From NCBI RefSeq assembly GCF_010015445.1, contig NC_053133.1:23765922-23829921 (forward strand): a stretch of 64,000 bases of DNA, in the 5' to 3' direction. Position numbers and translations under genes: made by a program. Under the pieces are notes generated by a model. That model did not search any database. It was not told where the DNA came from and was given only the letters and a program-made list of their open reading frames with translations. The DNA is from Perca fluviatilis. Lineage: Eukaryota > Chordata > Actinopteri > Perciformes > Percidae. Positions 27,524 through 37,332 of this stretch are shown piece after piece; the stretch's first letter is position 1, and each line of letters starts with the position of its first letter.

Positions 27524-28640
27524 AATGGTGTTTAATGTTGATGACTTTGTAGCACAACCCAGCCTTGATAAGTTACATCCTTGTACAAAGGAGGATTTGG
27601 TTGTTGTTGCCGATTATTTTGGTATCGTTGTGACTAAACGGGCGAAAAATGTGCTAAAGTCCGAGTTGGTGGCTGCTTTGATTGTTAAAGGGGTGTTGCC
27701 TTCTGACACTGGTGTTGCCACCATGAGTTCTCCTTCAAGGAAAGATGACGCGGAGGTACATCTCCGTCTGAAGGAGGTAGAACTTGAAATGCGTCGCTTG
27801 GCTGTAAAGGAGAAGGAGCTTGATTATGAGCTGCAATCCCGTAAAATTGAGGTTGACAGACAGGTGCGTTTGAAGGAGCTTGACATGTAGGAGAGATCTT
27901 CCCCCTCCTCATCCATGGTGCCACATTAATTTGATATTAATAAGTTTGGTTCCTCCCTTTGGTGGGATGGATGTGGACAAGTACTTCATTTTGTTTGAGT
28001 GTGTCGCAAACACTTTAAAGTGGCCCAGGCATGTTTGGCCACTGCTTTTGCAGTGTGTGTTCACTGGCAAGGCTCAAGACGCCTATGCATCTTTGTCACC
28101 GGAGTTGAGTCTAGATTATGCCAAAGTCAAAGCAGCTGTGCTGAGGGCATATGAACTGGTGCCCGAGGCATATTGCCAAAAGTTTCGGCGGTTTAAAAAA
28201 ACTGATAGCTAAACTTTTGTTGAGTTTGGCCGTGACAAGGAAGTTATGTTTGACCGTTGGTGCCAGTCTCAGAATGTCACTGATTTTGCTGGGTTGCGTA
28301 ATCTGTTATTGCTGGAAGATTTTAAGAATTGCTTGCCAGACAAAATTTATACTTATATTAATGAACAGAAGGTACCTAAGGTCTCTGATGCCGCTGTTCT
28401 AGCTGATGAGTACCTCCTTTTACACAGAGACACCTTTTGTAAAACCTCACTTGTCTTTTGATCGTGGTGTTCCTGCAGCCAAACCTTATGCTCTCCCTGT
28501 AAAATCAAACTTTCGGGGCGAGATTAGGGCTGACCGTAGGGAAGTTGTGGACGCTAAAGACAGACCAGTCTGTTTTTATTGTAAAAAGAGTGGCCACACC
28601 ATAAGTCACTGTTTTGCCTTGAATAAACAGAATAGATCTC
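27524..28640 (+). pseudogene. Gag with SCAN-like capsid segment and zinc knuckle (broken)
   Basis: This is the structural polyprotein of the Gypsy element. The N-terminal part (27,524-27,887) ends in a charged helical stretch rich in K/E/R (LRLKEVELEMRRLAVKEKEL), probably a coiled coil, and then a TAG stop. The next part, in other frames at about 27,960-28,460, has VDKYFILFECVANTLKW, then QDAYASLSPELS, then LRAYELVPEAYCQKFR. After a frame break come MFDRWCQSQNVTDFAGLR, LLLEDFKNCLPDKIYTYI and NEQKVPKVSDAAVLADEY. This succession is the pattern of the vertebrate SCAN domain, which is thought to descend from a Gmr1-like gag. A CCHC zinc knuckle (C-x2-C-x4-H-x4-C) lies at 28,571-28,612. At least four frame breaks or stops make it non-coding today. 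Confidence 0.85.
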
Positions 28641-28699
28641 CAAAGGCAGTAAATTTGATGAAAACAGAATGTTTGCCAGAACAACAGTTTTTGCCTATA

Positions 28700-29090
28700 A
28701 AACCCATTTCAGTTAAACCTGATCTCGACGTGTATGCTCCCTTTATCATGAAGGGTTTTGTATTGTTGTCAGAGGGGGACCCCAAAGTCCCTGTTACCAT
28801 CCTGAGGGATAGTGCAGCCTCGCAGTCAGTCATTCTGGAAGGCGTGCTGCCATTTTAAGATAAAGTCTTCTGTCAATTCTGAAGCTGGTTCGAGGCTTTG
28901 GTATGCAGTTTGTGGGCGTGCTGTTGCATGCTATTCACCTTGACACTGAGTTGGTGAATGGGCGTGTAGTGGTAGGAGTGCGTCCTCAATTTCCTATTGA
29001 GGGGGTGTCCTTCATTTTGGGTAATGATTTGGCTGGGGGAAAAGTGTTATTGAATCCTGAAGTAACTGCTGTTCCCCTTTCTGAACACCC
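28700..29090 (+). pseudogene. Retropepsin-like protease region (broken)
   Basis: This is the aspartic protease of the Gypsy polyprotein. The active-site position reads ILRDSAASQSVI (catalytic Asp codon 28,808-28,810). The family normally has Asp-Ser/Thr-Gly there, so the Gly is replaced by Ala. The frame stops at 28,856 and resumes at 28,903. The C-terminal half contains VRPQFPIEGVSFILGNDLAGG, carrying the ILGND motif characteristic of Gypsy proteases. Both the replaced glycine and the stop would abolish activity. Identity is well supported by position and motifs. Confidence 0.75.
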
Positions 29091-29419
29091 AGATAACCTG
29101 GAACAGAGGTTCCCAGAGTTTTTTTCAGTTTGCGCTGTCACTCGTGCGATGTCTACGAGACAGAAGCAAGGGTTGCCTGATGACGGGGGCGAGGTGGAGT
29201 TGGCGGACAGTTTCTTAGCTGACTCTGACATTCTGGCTTCTTTGTCAGCAGTCTCTTCTCCCGCTCCGTCTCTATCAGTACTCATTCCTGTGGCGTTGGC
29301 TGTTTTTTCTCCTGATATGGAGCCTAGCTCTAAAGTATGCATGTCACGGGAGCAGCTCATTGTTGAACAAAAACATATGTCATTAGCTTCTTGTTTTGAT
29401 ACAATTGTTCCAGCGGATG

Positions 29420-30620
29420 AAGTTGAGAAAATGTCCACCGGTTACTTTTTGAAGGACGATGTGCTTGTGCGTAAATGGATACCGCCGCATCTGTCCGCAC
29501 AGGATGATTGGGGTGTGGTGACTCAAATTGTAGTACCGAAGACTCACCGGCATGAAATTCTTAAACTCGCTCACGATAATCCGCTAGCGGGCCATTTAGG
29601 AGTGAATAAAACATATGATCGCGTTTTGCAGTGTTTTTTCTGGCCGGGATTGAAACGTGATGTGCAACAGTACTGTTAAACATGTCATTTCTGTCAGATA
29701 TCGGGCAAACCAAATCAAACCATTCCGCCATTCCCGCTTTATCCAATTCCCATCGTGACGGAACCATTTGAACAGGTGATTGTTGACTGCGTTGGTCCCT
29801 TGCCACGTACGAAATCAGGCAACAAGTTTCTTTTGACTATTATGTGTTCAGCAACTCGGTTTCCTGAAGCCATTCCATTGCGTAATATCACGACTAAGAA
29901 CGTTGTGAAAGCACTGCTGAAGTTCTTTTCTGTGTTTGGGTTGCCTAGGATAATACAAACTGACCAGGGTTCCAATTTCATGTCAAGAATTTTTGCACAA
30001 GTAATGAAGCAGCTTGACGTCACTCATTGTTGCTCTAGCGCTTATCATCCAGAGAGTCAGGAGGCGATTGAACGATTTCATCAGACTTTAAAGTCTATGC
30101 TCCGCACTTACTGTCTTGAGTCCAGTAAGGATTGGGATGAGGGTGTCCACCTCCTCCTTTTTGCTACCCGTGAGGTGGTTCAGGAGTCCTTGGGCTTTAG
30201 TCCAGCGGAGTTGGTGTTTGCACATACTGTGCGTGGCTCTCTTAAACTCTTGCAGGAGAAATGGTTGGGTAACGATACCTCACAAAACTTGTTTGATTTC
30301 GTCAGCAATTTTCGTTTTAAGGTTCACCGTGCTTGTGAATTGGCAAAACAGAACTTGTCCGTTGCGCAAACAAAAATGAAAAGGTGGTTTGATTCGGATG
30401 CTAAGAGTAGATCTTTCAGTCCAGGTGACAAGGTTGTGGTATTGCTGCCCATTCCTGGTTCTGCCTTGCAGGCTCGATTCGGCGGCCCTTATGTAGTCCA
30501 ACGTAAAGTGAGCGACCGGGACTATATAGTTGCCACTCCGGATCGTCTGTGGCAAAGTAGGCTGTGTCACATAAATATGTTGAAGCCATATCTGGACAGG
30601 AAAGCGGACACTCAGTCCTC
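29420..30620 (+). pseudogene. Integrase with zinc-binding, DD35E core and GPY/F module; located before RT
   Basis: The HHCC zinc-binding domain has His codons at 29,571-29,573 and 29,592-29,594 and a Cys pair at 29,683-29,685 and 29,692-29,694. A TAA stop at 29,677-29,679 separates them. The core (open frame from 29,755) has Asp at residue 11 (VIVDCVGP), Asp at residue 70 (IIQTDQGSNF) and Glu at residue 106 (EAIERFHQ). That is D-x58-D-x35-E, the canonical retroviral/Gypsy integrase triad, and it is intact. A GPY/F-type module (FGGPYVVQ...CHINMLKPY) follows at residues 243-279. The domain sits directly upstream of RT, the Gmr1 arrangement. A linker with 13-residue repeats follows. The internal stop makes this copy defective. 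Confidence 0.92.
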
Positions 30621-30639
30621 TGTCAGTGCGGTCAAAGCG

Positions 30640-30759
30640 GTTGTGGCGCTGTCAAGTGCTGAAATGATTGAGGCCCCAGTTGTGGCGCTGTCCAGTGCTG
30701 AAATGATTGAGGCCCAGAAAACTGTGGTCTTGTCCGGTGCTGATTCCACTGTGGCCCCG
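30640..30759 (+). repeat. 39-bp coding tandem repeat in the integrase-RT linker
   Basis: Two near-identical 39-bp units (30,640-30,678 and 30,679-30,717) encode VVALSSAEMIEA plus one residue each. A degenerate third unit (VVLSGADSTVAPT) follows. Being in multiples of three, the expansion keeps frame. It lies between the GPY/F module and RT. Confidence 0.85.
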
Positions 30760-30956
30760 ACAGCTTTGACCATGTCTGATGGTGAGGATGTCGTTGGTCC
30801 GTCCCGTGCCGTTGTTCAGGGACGGTTGAAAAATTCTGAAATTTTGGCCAAACTTGATGAGCGTTTCCCGCATTTGACTCCGATTCAGCATGAGGATGTG
30901 GTCAGTTTAATAAGTTCTCATATCTCTCTGTTTTCAGATGTGCCAACTAAAACAAT

Positions 30957-32244
30957 GTGCTGCAGCATGACATTGATGTGAGTGGTTCACCGCCAATAAA
31001 GCAGCATCCCTACCGAGTCAATCCCAGCAAGCGCCTCCGTTTGCGAGAGCAGGTTGATTATATGTTGGAGAGCGGCATCGCAGAGCTTAGCTCTAGTCCG
31101 TGGAGTTCGCCGTGTCTCCTAGCTGCTAAGTCCGATGGCTCTGACCGATTCTGCACAGATTTTAGAAAGGTGAATGGGGTCACGAAGCCAGATTGTTATC
31201 CTCTTCCCCGGGTTGAGGATTGTGTTGACAACGTTGGCAGTGCCAATTATGTGACAAAACTCGACCTGTTAAAAGGGTATTGGCAGGTGCCACTAACTCC
31301 TCGGGCGAGGGAGATTTCTGCATTTGTGACCCCTGACGCTTTCTTGCAGTATACAGTGATGCCATTTGGCGTGCGTAATGCGCCTGCTACTTTTCAGCTT
31401 GGCGATGTCTTATCGGGTTTGTCGGGGTGTGAGGCCTATTTGGACGATATTGTAATCTACTCCGGTTCATGGGATGAACACATTCAGCAGCTTCATGCAG
31501 TGTTTGGAAGGCTGCGTGACGCTAATCTCACACTCAATTTGGCGAAATGCGAATTTGGTCAGGCTACTGTACAGTATTTGGGGAAAATTGTGGGTCGGGG
31601 TCAAGTCAAGCCGCTCTATTCAAAGGTCGAAGCAATCCTGTCCTTCCCTCCTCCTGGTTCGCGTCGTTCGCTGCGTCGGTTTTTGGGGATGGCGGGGTAT
31701 TACAGAGGCTTTTGTAGCAACTTCTCCGCAGTGGCTGCCCCACTTACTGATCTGTTGAGTCTGAAAGTACGTTTTCATTGGTCTGAGAGCTGTCAGCAGG
31801 CGTTTGATTGCGTAAAGGCTTTGCTGACTCATGCCCCAGTCCTGGCTGCGCCGGCATTTGACCGTCCGTTTAAGATGTCTGTTGATGCGAGTGATGCAGG
31901 TGCGGGTGCGGTCCTTCTTCAAGATGGAGACGATGGCGTGGAGCACCCAGTTTCGTATTTCTCCAAGAAATTTAACTGGCATCAACTTGTGTACTCCACT
32001 ATTGAAAAGGAGGCTCTTGCGCTTATATTGGCTCTGAAACACTTTGAGGTTTATGTGTGTTCTGCTAGTGCTCCACTCATCATTTACACTGACCACAATC
32101 CTCTTGTATTTATTAATCAGATGCGTAATGCAAATCAGAGGCTCATGCGTTGGGCACTTTTCTTACAGTCTTTTAATATTCTGATCCGGCACATTAAAGG
32201 TAAAGAGTAATGTTTTGGCTGACGCTTTGTCGCGCTGCGATTAA
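30957..32244 (+). pseudogene. Reverse transcriptase and RNase H of the Gmr1-like element
   Basis: The open frame 30,957-32,210 (417 codons) contains RT motifs in order: QHPYRVNP, SPWSSPCLLAAKSDGSDRFC, DFRKVNG, VTKLDLLKGYWQ (catalytic Asp, residue 103), TVMPFGVRNAPATFQ and the active-site box EAYLDDIVIYS (residues 159-169). The stretch between NAPATFQ and YLDD looks slightly shorter than usual, perhaps from a small deletion. RNase H follows, with SVDASDAGAGAVLLQ (Asp 310), EKEALALILALKHF (Glu 352) and IYTDHNPL (Asp 379). The upstream linker is in another frame (shift near 30,950). At 32,206 an extra T shifts the last residues, after which the typical VLADALSR end is read in another frame to a TAA at about 32,242. 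Confidence 0.93.
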
Positions 32245-32295
32245 TTTGTAGTTATGCGTGAATGAGGTCCGCGGCGCTCCCCCATTCACTGTTTT

Positions 32296-32306
32296 TAGTG
32301 TGGGGA
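32296..32306 (+). promoter_or_regulatory. Polypurine tract candidate
   Basis: AGTGTGGGGA lies immediately before the 3' LTR, the position of the plus-strand primer in LTR retrotransposons. It is short and contains two T residues, so it may be degraded. Confidence 0.5.
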
Positions 32307-32898
32307 TGTTACATGTGCCTCTTTTGTGTCTTGATTCCTCCTCCCTCTCTACCTGTTGCACACCTGAGAGTAATCCGTGCTCAGGTAGAGTGGGGGAGGT
32401 GATAAGAAGGCAGAGAGTGGAGAGCACATGGCAGAGCACACTGGCAGCACACCAGTGAGGAGTTGTCTGCTCATCTTCCTTTTTCTCCACAAGCAGGTCT
32501 GTTATTTTCCCAACCTCCATGCACATTTAGGTGCTGGAGTTTTGTTGTTTTAGTTTATTGTTTTAGTTTGGGCTGGAGATTACCGGTAGTTCAGTTATTC
32601 GTTCTTTTTGTTTGTTCTAGGATTAGTTTACCCTTTTCAGTTAGTTTAGGGGGAGACGCGGGGAGCGACGGCCCACTGCGAGGTTGGTCCAGCGTCTTCC
32701 CATGTTTTGTTCTTTTTGGCCGGGGTCTCCAGTCCCTTTTTGTTTCTTTTTGGTTTGTTACTTTTGGGAGTCTGCATTATTTAATAAAGCTTGTTGGATT
32801 ATTGTTAACATGGTGTTTGGCATCCTTCTTTTCATATATGTTGCATCCTCCATTCCCTTTTGAGCCTTTGTTTGTTCCTTTTAATGGAGGCCGTAACA
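32307..32898 (+). repeat. 3' LTR of the Gmr1-like element
   Basis: This is a 592-bp repeat identical to the 5' LTR apart from 4 substitutions and 2 small indels. It is followed directly by the TTCAC duplication. Confidence 0.96.
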
Positions 32899-33199
32899 TT
32901 CACCAGCAATTTACTGGTGAAATAAGTCATTGTTAGAAGTTATTATTACATTATTAATCAGTCATTTAATTTTGACCATATGGCCTTAGCAATAAACAAG
33001 CCGTTCTTTAATATCGTTTTGTGCTCCTTTTTTATATTATATATATTATAAATATATTATACTGTATTTTGGTTCAGGCACCTGTTTAGGCACCGGCACC
33101 ATTTTGAAAGTATCGTTTTAGCACCGGTATCAAAAAAAGAAACGATACCCAACCCTAATTAGGATTAGGACTCTCAGAGTTTTTATCATGTTTATTCCT

Positions 33200-35640
33200 T
33201 AAATCAGACAAAGTACTTATTGTAGGTGATTTTAATATCCATGTGGACGTTGACAATGATAGCCTTAGTACTGCTTTCAACTCATTGTTAGATTCAATCG
33301 GTTTCAGTCAGAGTGTGCACAAGGCGACGCACTGTTTTAACCACACCCTCGACCTTGTGCTGGCATATGGTATTGAAATTGAGGATTTAAAAATATTTCC
33401 GCAGAATTCGGTATTATCAGATCATTCTTTAATTACTTTCGAATTCTTAATACCGGACTGTACTAAATTAGATAAAAACGTCTACACTAGATGCCTATCT
33501 GACAGTGCTATAGCTAAATTTAAGGAAGATATTCCAACAGCATTTGACTCTGTCATTCCTTAACATAACAGAGGACCTTTATGTTAACCTCAGTCCCTCC
33601 CAAATTGATACATTTGTAGACGGTGCTATGACCTGCCTACGGACGACCTTAGACTCTGTTGCTCCCCTCAAAAAGATGATTAAGCAAAGGAAATTAGCAC
33701 CTTGGTATAACTCCCAAACTCGCATATTATAACAAATCTCGCGAAACCTCGAAAGTAAATGGCGTTCCACCAAAGTGGAAGAATCTCATTTGGATTAGCA
33801 AGAAAGTCTCAAAACCTATAGGAAGGCCCTAAGAAAGGCCAGATCAGACTATTACTCATCACTAATAGAAGAAAATAAGAACAACCCAAGGTTTCTTTTC
33901 AGCACTGTAGCCAGGCTGACTATTCCTCTAGCTCTGAGTAGTGATGACTTCATGAGCTTCTTTAATGATAAAATTATAACAATTAGAGATAAAATCCATC
34001 ACCTCTTGCCCACAGCTTCTAACGGTTCACCTTTAAATGCAGGACCGCTAGAAAGAACGACTACTCCCGACATATTTTTAGATTGCTTTTATCCTATAGA
34101 CCTTCAACAATTAATGTTAAAGGTATCTTCAGCTAAGCCATCTACCTGTCTCTTAGACCCTATCCCAACAAGGCTACTCAAAGAAGCGTTACCCGTGGTT
34201 AACACTTCATTACTAGATATGATCAATATGTCCTTATTAACAGGTTATGTACCGCAGTCATTTAAAGTAGCAGTGATAAAATCTCTTCTGAAAAAACCCA
34301 CCCTCGATCCTGAGGTCTTAGCAAACTATAGACCTATATCTAACCTTCCCTTTTTATCCAAGATCCTTGAGAAGGTATTTGCTAATCAGTTATGTGATTT
34401 TGTACATAGCAATAGTTTATTTGATGACTTTCAATCAGGATTTAGAAAGCATCATAGCACAGAGACGGCACTGGTGAAAATTACTAACGACCTTTTAACT
34501 GCTGCAGACAAAGGACTTGTCCATTCTTGTTTTACTAGATCTTAGTGCTGCATTTGACACTATTGACCATACCATCCTGTTACAGAGACTGGAACACTTA
34601 GTTGGCGTTAAAGGAATCGCACTAAGCTGGTTTAAGTCCTATTTCTCTGAGCGATCCCAATTTGTTAACATTAACAATAAAATCTCCAAGCACGCTAAAG
34701 TTAGCCATGGCGTTCCTCAAGGCTCAGTGCTTGGACCAATTCTGTTTTCCTTATATATGCTTCCTCTAGGCAATATTATTAGGAAACACTCAATTAACTT
34801 TCACTGTTACGCAGACGACACCCAATTATATCTGTCAATTAAGCCAGACGAAAGTGGTCAGTTAGCTAAACTTCAAGCGTGTATTAAAGATATAAAATCC
34901 TGGATGACCCACAATTTCCTGATGTTAAACTCAAACAAAACTGAAGTTATTGTGATGGGACCAACGCACCTCCGAACTTCATTATCTAAAGATATAGCTA
35001 CTCGGGATGGTATTGCCCTGGCCTCCAGCACTACTGTCAGAAATTTAGGAGTTATTTTCGATCAGGATATATCCTTCAACGCCCACTTAAAACAAACCTC
35101 AAGAACAGCCTTTTTCCATCTTTGTAACATTGCCAAAATTAGGAATATCCTGTCTCAAAACGATGCTGAAAAACTAGTCAATGCATTCGTTGCTTCTAGA
35201 CTAGACTACTGCAATTCCTTACTATCAGGTTGCTCAAATAAGTCCCTTAAGACTCTCCAGCTGATCCAGAATGCTGCAGCACGTGTTCTGACGAGAACTA
35301 AGAGAAGAGATCATATTTCTCCTGTACTGGCTTCTCTGCACTGGCTTCCTGTGAAATCTAGGATCGAATTTAAAATCCTCCTCCTGACCTACAAAGCTCT
35401 AAATGGTCAAGCACCATCACCATCTTAGTACCTTATTGTCCTAGTAGAGCACTACGCTCCCAGAATGCAGAGCTACTTGTGGTTCCTAGAGTCTCTAAAA
35501 GTAGACTGGGGGCCAGAGCCTTCAGCTATCAGGCTGCGCTCCTGTGGAACCATCTCCCACTTTGGGTTCAAGGGGCAGACACCGTCAACACATTTAAGAG
35601 TAAACTGAAAACCCTCCTCTTTGATAAAGCTTATAGTTAG
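33200..35640 (+). pseudogene. L2 LINE ORF2: endonuclease C-terminus and reverse transcriptase (broken)
   Basis: The endonuclease part shows VLIVGDFNIHVDVDND (about 33,213-33,260), FNHTLDLVLAYG and LSDHSLITFEF, with the conserved SDH box (about 33,418). RT follows with [67 protein letters not shown] and the catalytic YADDTQLY (34,808-34,831). The C-terminal region has [39 protein letters not shown] and, after a frame change near 35,415, the FSYQAALLWNHLP and LLFDKAYS terminus ending at the TAG near 35,638. Frame breaks near 33,560, 34,510 and 35,415 plus stops near 33,730 and 33,797 make it a pseudogene. It is distinct from the L2 at 25.2 kb. Confidence 0.92.
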
Positions 35641-36033
35641 GGAGTGAGGAGTTGCAGCGTCCACCTAACCCGGACCATCTGCTCCTCTTCGTAGTCATCA
35701 GTTTTATTTATAATATAATCAATAATATAGCGTATAGAGTAGAGGGAGGCAGGCCAGTACAGCCCGATCCGGTTGGGGAGAGTTCTAGCCCGACCAGGCA
35801 CCTCTCTTTAACCTGCCTCTCTTAGTTATGCTATTATAATTCTAGACTGCCGGGGAAGTTCCTTCCTTCCTATGACACATTGAGCTGCTCTCTCATCTCT
35901 ACTTGTTTCCTTTTGTATGCATCCTGTCCCAGAAATGCTTGTTACTAACCTAGCTCTGGGGAGTTTACTCCCCGGAGTCCTTATGTTTCTTCTTCGCAGA
36001 GCTATGCTCTGCGATTCTCTGCATTTCCCGGCC

Positions 36034-36077
36034 GCGTCCTGCTGCGTCCTGCTGCATCCTGCTGCGTCCGCTGCATC
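36034..36077 (+). repeat. Degenerate 10-bp minisatellite in LINE 3' UTR
   Basis: About four to five units of GCTGCGTCCT with GCATCC variants, seen directly. Confidence 0.8.
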
Positions 36078-36536
36078 CACCCATGCTCTGTAGCGCCACG
36101 TTACATCCCGCAACGCCCTGCTGTGATGTTCATATGCACAGAGTAGTCAGGATCCGGTATAGGAGACTGCACTACTCAGTATGACACAATGTGCCCTGCT
36201 ATGACATGAACTTCCACGATGACCTACGAAGTCACTGTTCCATTATCTTTAATGTGACTATTATTTGCCACTGTTCATCACACCCCCAACCGGCCCCGTC
36301 AGACACCGCCTACCAAGAGTCTTGGTCTGCCGAGGTTTCTTCCTAAAAGGGAGTTTTTCCTTGCCACTGTCGCAATAGCCACTGCTAATGCTTGCTCTTG
36401 AGGGAATTACTGTAATTGTTGGGGTTTTGGAATTTATAGAGTGTGGTCTAGACCTACTCTATCTGTAAAGTGTCTCGAGATAACTCTGTTATGATTTGAT
36501 ACTATAAATAAAATTGAATTGAAAATTGAATTGGAT

Positions 36537-37049
36537 ACTGATATGAAAACCCTCTGTGTTGGTTGATGTATTATTTAATGAATCAAGCAGATAGACACGT
36601 TATGTTGCCATATACACAATGAATGTGTTTGTGTGGAAGGAAATTAATTGAAGCCCAATTAATGAACATTCACTGTCCCCACTGTCTACCAACTGGTGGC
36701 ATCCACAAGGGACATGATGGTTCTCAAATAGCAGCCTCAGCCACTGGAGGGTACAGGTATGAGTAATCAGAATAGCTGGGATCTTGCAACAAGCCCAGGT
36801 ATATTGCCAACCACTTACAATATGTTGCTGTAACACTAAAACATCCAGAACAACCAGCTATGTACACCATAATTATTTTCCTAAATATATTTCCTAATTT
36901 CTGTTTGACTTGTGTTCCATTTGAATGTATAAATACAACAACTTATTTTACCTCATCCAAGCATAAAACCCTCTTTCTCAATATTTAGACTCTGGATTGG
37001 AACCCACTTAAGGTCTCCGTTAGAAGGCCACAAGAGTAAGAGGGAGGAC
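36537..37049. other. Unique spacer between LINE and DNA transposon
   Basis: AT-rich sequence with no recognised feature. No repeat termini or long frames were seen. Confidence 0.5.
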
Positions 37050-37242
37050 AATTACACCTAGCCTGGCTCCGCCCTCCTACTTCCGCTCAATTTTCATTTT
37101 CATCAGTACACCGTCTGGGTTTGCGGTATATTCTTGGGTTTTCTCTGGCCAAATCTTTACCGGTCCAATCAGCGAACAGAGGGAGTGGCTGAGAACGATG
37201 ACGTTAAGGTTTTGCGCTAGTTTGAGTTGTAGTTCCTTAATG

Positions 37243-37330
37243 GTGGCAGAGAAAGATGCAAAGTCATTTGGTCCGTTTTGGAACGCTGCCGAATATCCAG
37301 AAGTTAAAGCCCAAGCAAGAACAATCTTTG
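37243..37330 (+). pseudogene. 5' exon-like fragment carried by the 9-bp-TSD transposon
   Basis: The frame starts at ATG 37,243 with MVAEKDAKSFGPFWNAAEYP and continues through EVKAQARTIFDL until it meets the inserted LINE. Composition is protein-like and its position suggests that it is the N-terminal side of the helicase fragment found beyond the LINE. No domain was recognised in it, and continuity with the helicase piece is inferred. Confidence 0.4.
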
Positions 37331-37332
37331 AC

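Larger units (their letters stand above)
26494..32898 (+). mobile_element. Gypsy LTR retrotransposon, Gmr1 clade, non-functional copy
   Basis: This is a 6,405-bp element bounded by two direct LTRs (601 and 592 bp) that start TGTTACATG and end GCCGTAACA. It is flanked by identical 5-bp duplications TTCAC (26,489-26,493 and 32,899-32,903). The internal order is primer-binding site, gag with SCAN-like segment and zinc knuckle, protease, integrase, reverse transcriptase, RNase H, purine-rich tract. Integrase before RT is opposite to most Gypsy elements and is the defining feature of the Gmr1 clade first described in cod. No env is present. Gag and pol are interrupted at several sites (stops or shifts near 27,888, 27,930, 28,205, 28,435, 28,856, 29,677, 30,950 and 32,206), so this copy cannot make its proteins. 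It inserted into a hAT MITE. Confidence 0.95.
26099..33165. mobile_element. hAT MITE with 8-bp target duplication, split by a Gypsy element
   Basis: The element occupies 26,107-33,157. Its termini are TAGGGTTGGGTA and TACCCAACCCTA, perfect inverted repeats over 12 bp, followed by related subterminal blocks rich in GGCACCGG. It is flanked by identical 8-bp copies of ATTAGGAT (26,099-26,106 and 33,158-33,165), the hAT signature. Removing the 6.4-kb Gypsy insertion leaves about 640 bp with no transposase, so it is a non-autonomous MITE mobilised in trans. It lies precisely between the 3' tail of one L2 LINE and the truncated 5' end of another. Confidence 0.92.
33166..36536 (+). mobile_element. 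5'-truncated L2/Maui-like LINE
   Basis: This non-LTR retrotransposon begins inside the endonuclease domain and runs through RT to a complete 3' end. The 3' UTR (35,641-36,536) contains a degenerate minisatellite and the block CCGAGGTTTCTTCCTAAAAG, which is frequent in fish Maui-type L2 elements. It ends AAATAAAATTGAATTGAA with TTGAA-type tail repeats. Its first base follows the right-hand target duplication of the hAT MITE. It is about 3.4 kb long, so roughly the first half of the endonuclease domain and everything upstream of it are missing. Confidence 0.92.

Noticed and set aside
32245..32306. Possible env or extra ORF between RNase H and the 3' LTR
   Set aside because: Only about 60 bp remain, so there is no room for an envelope gene.
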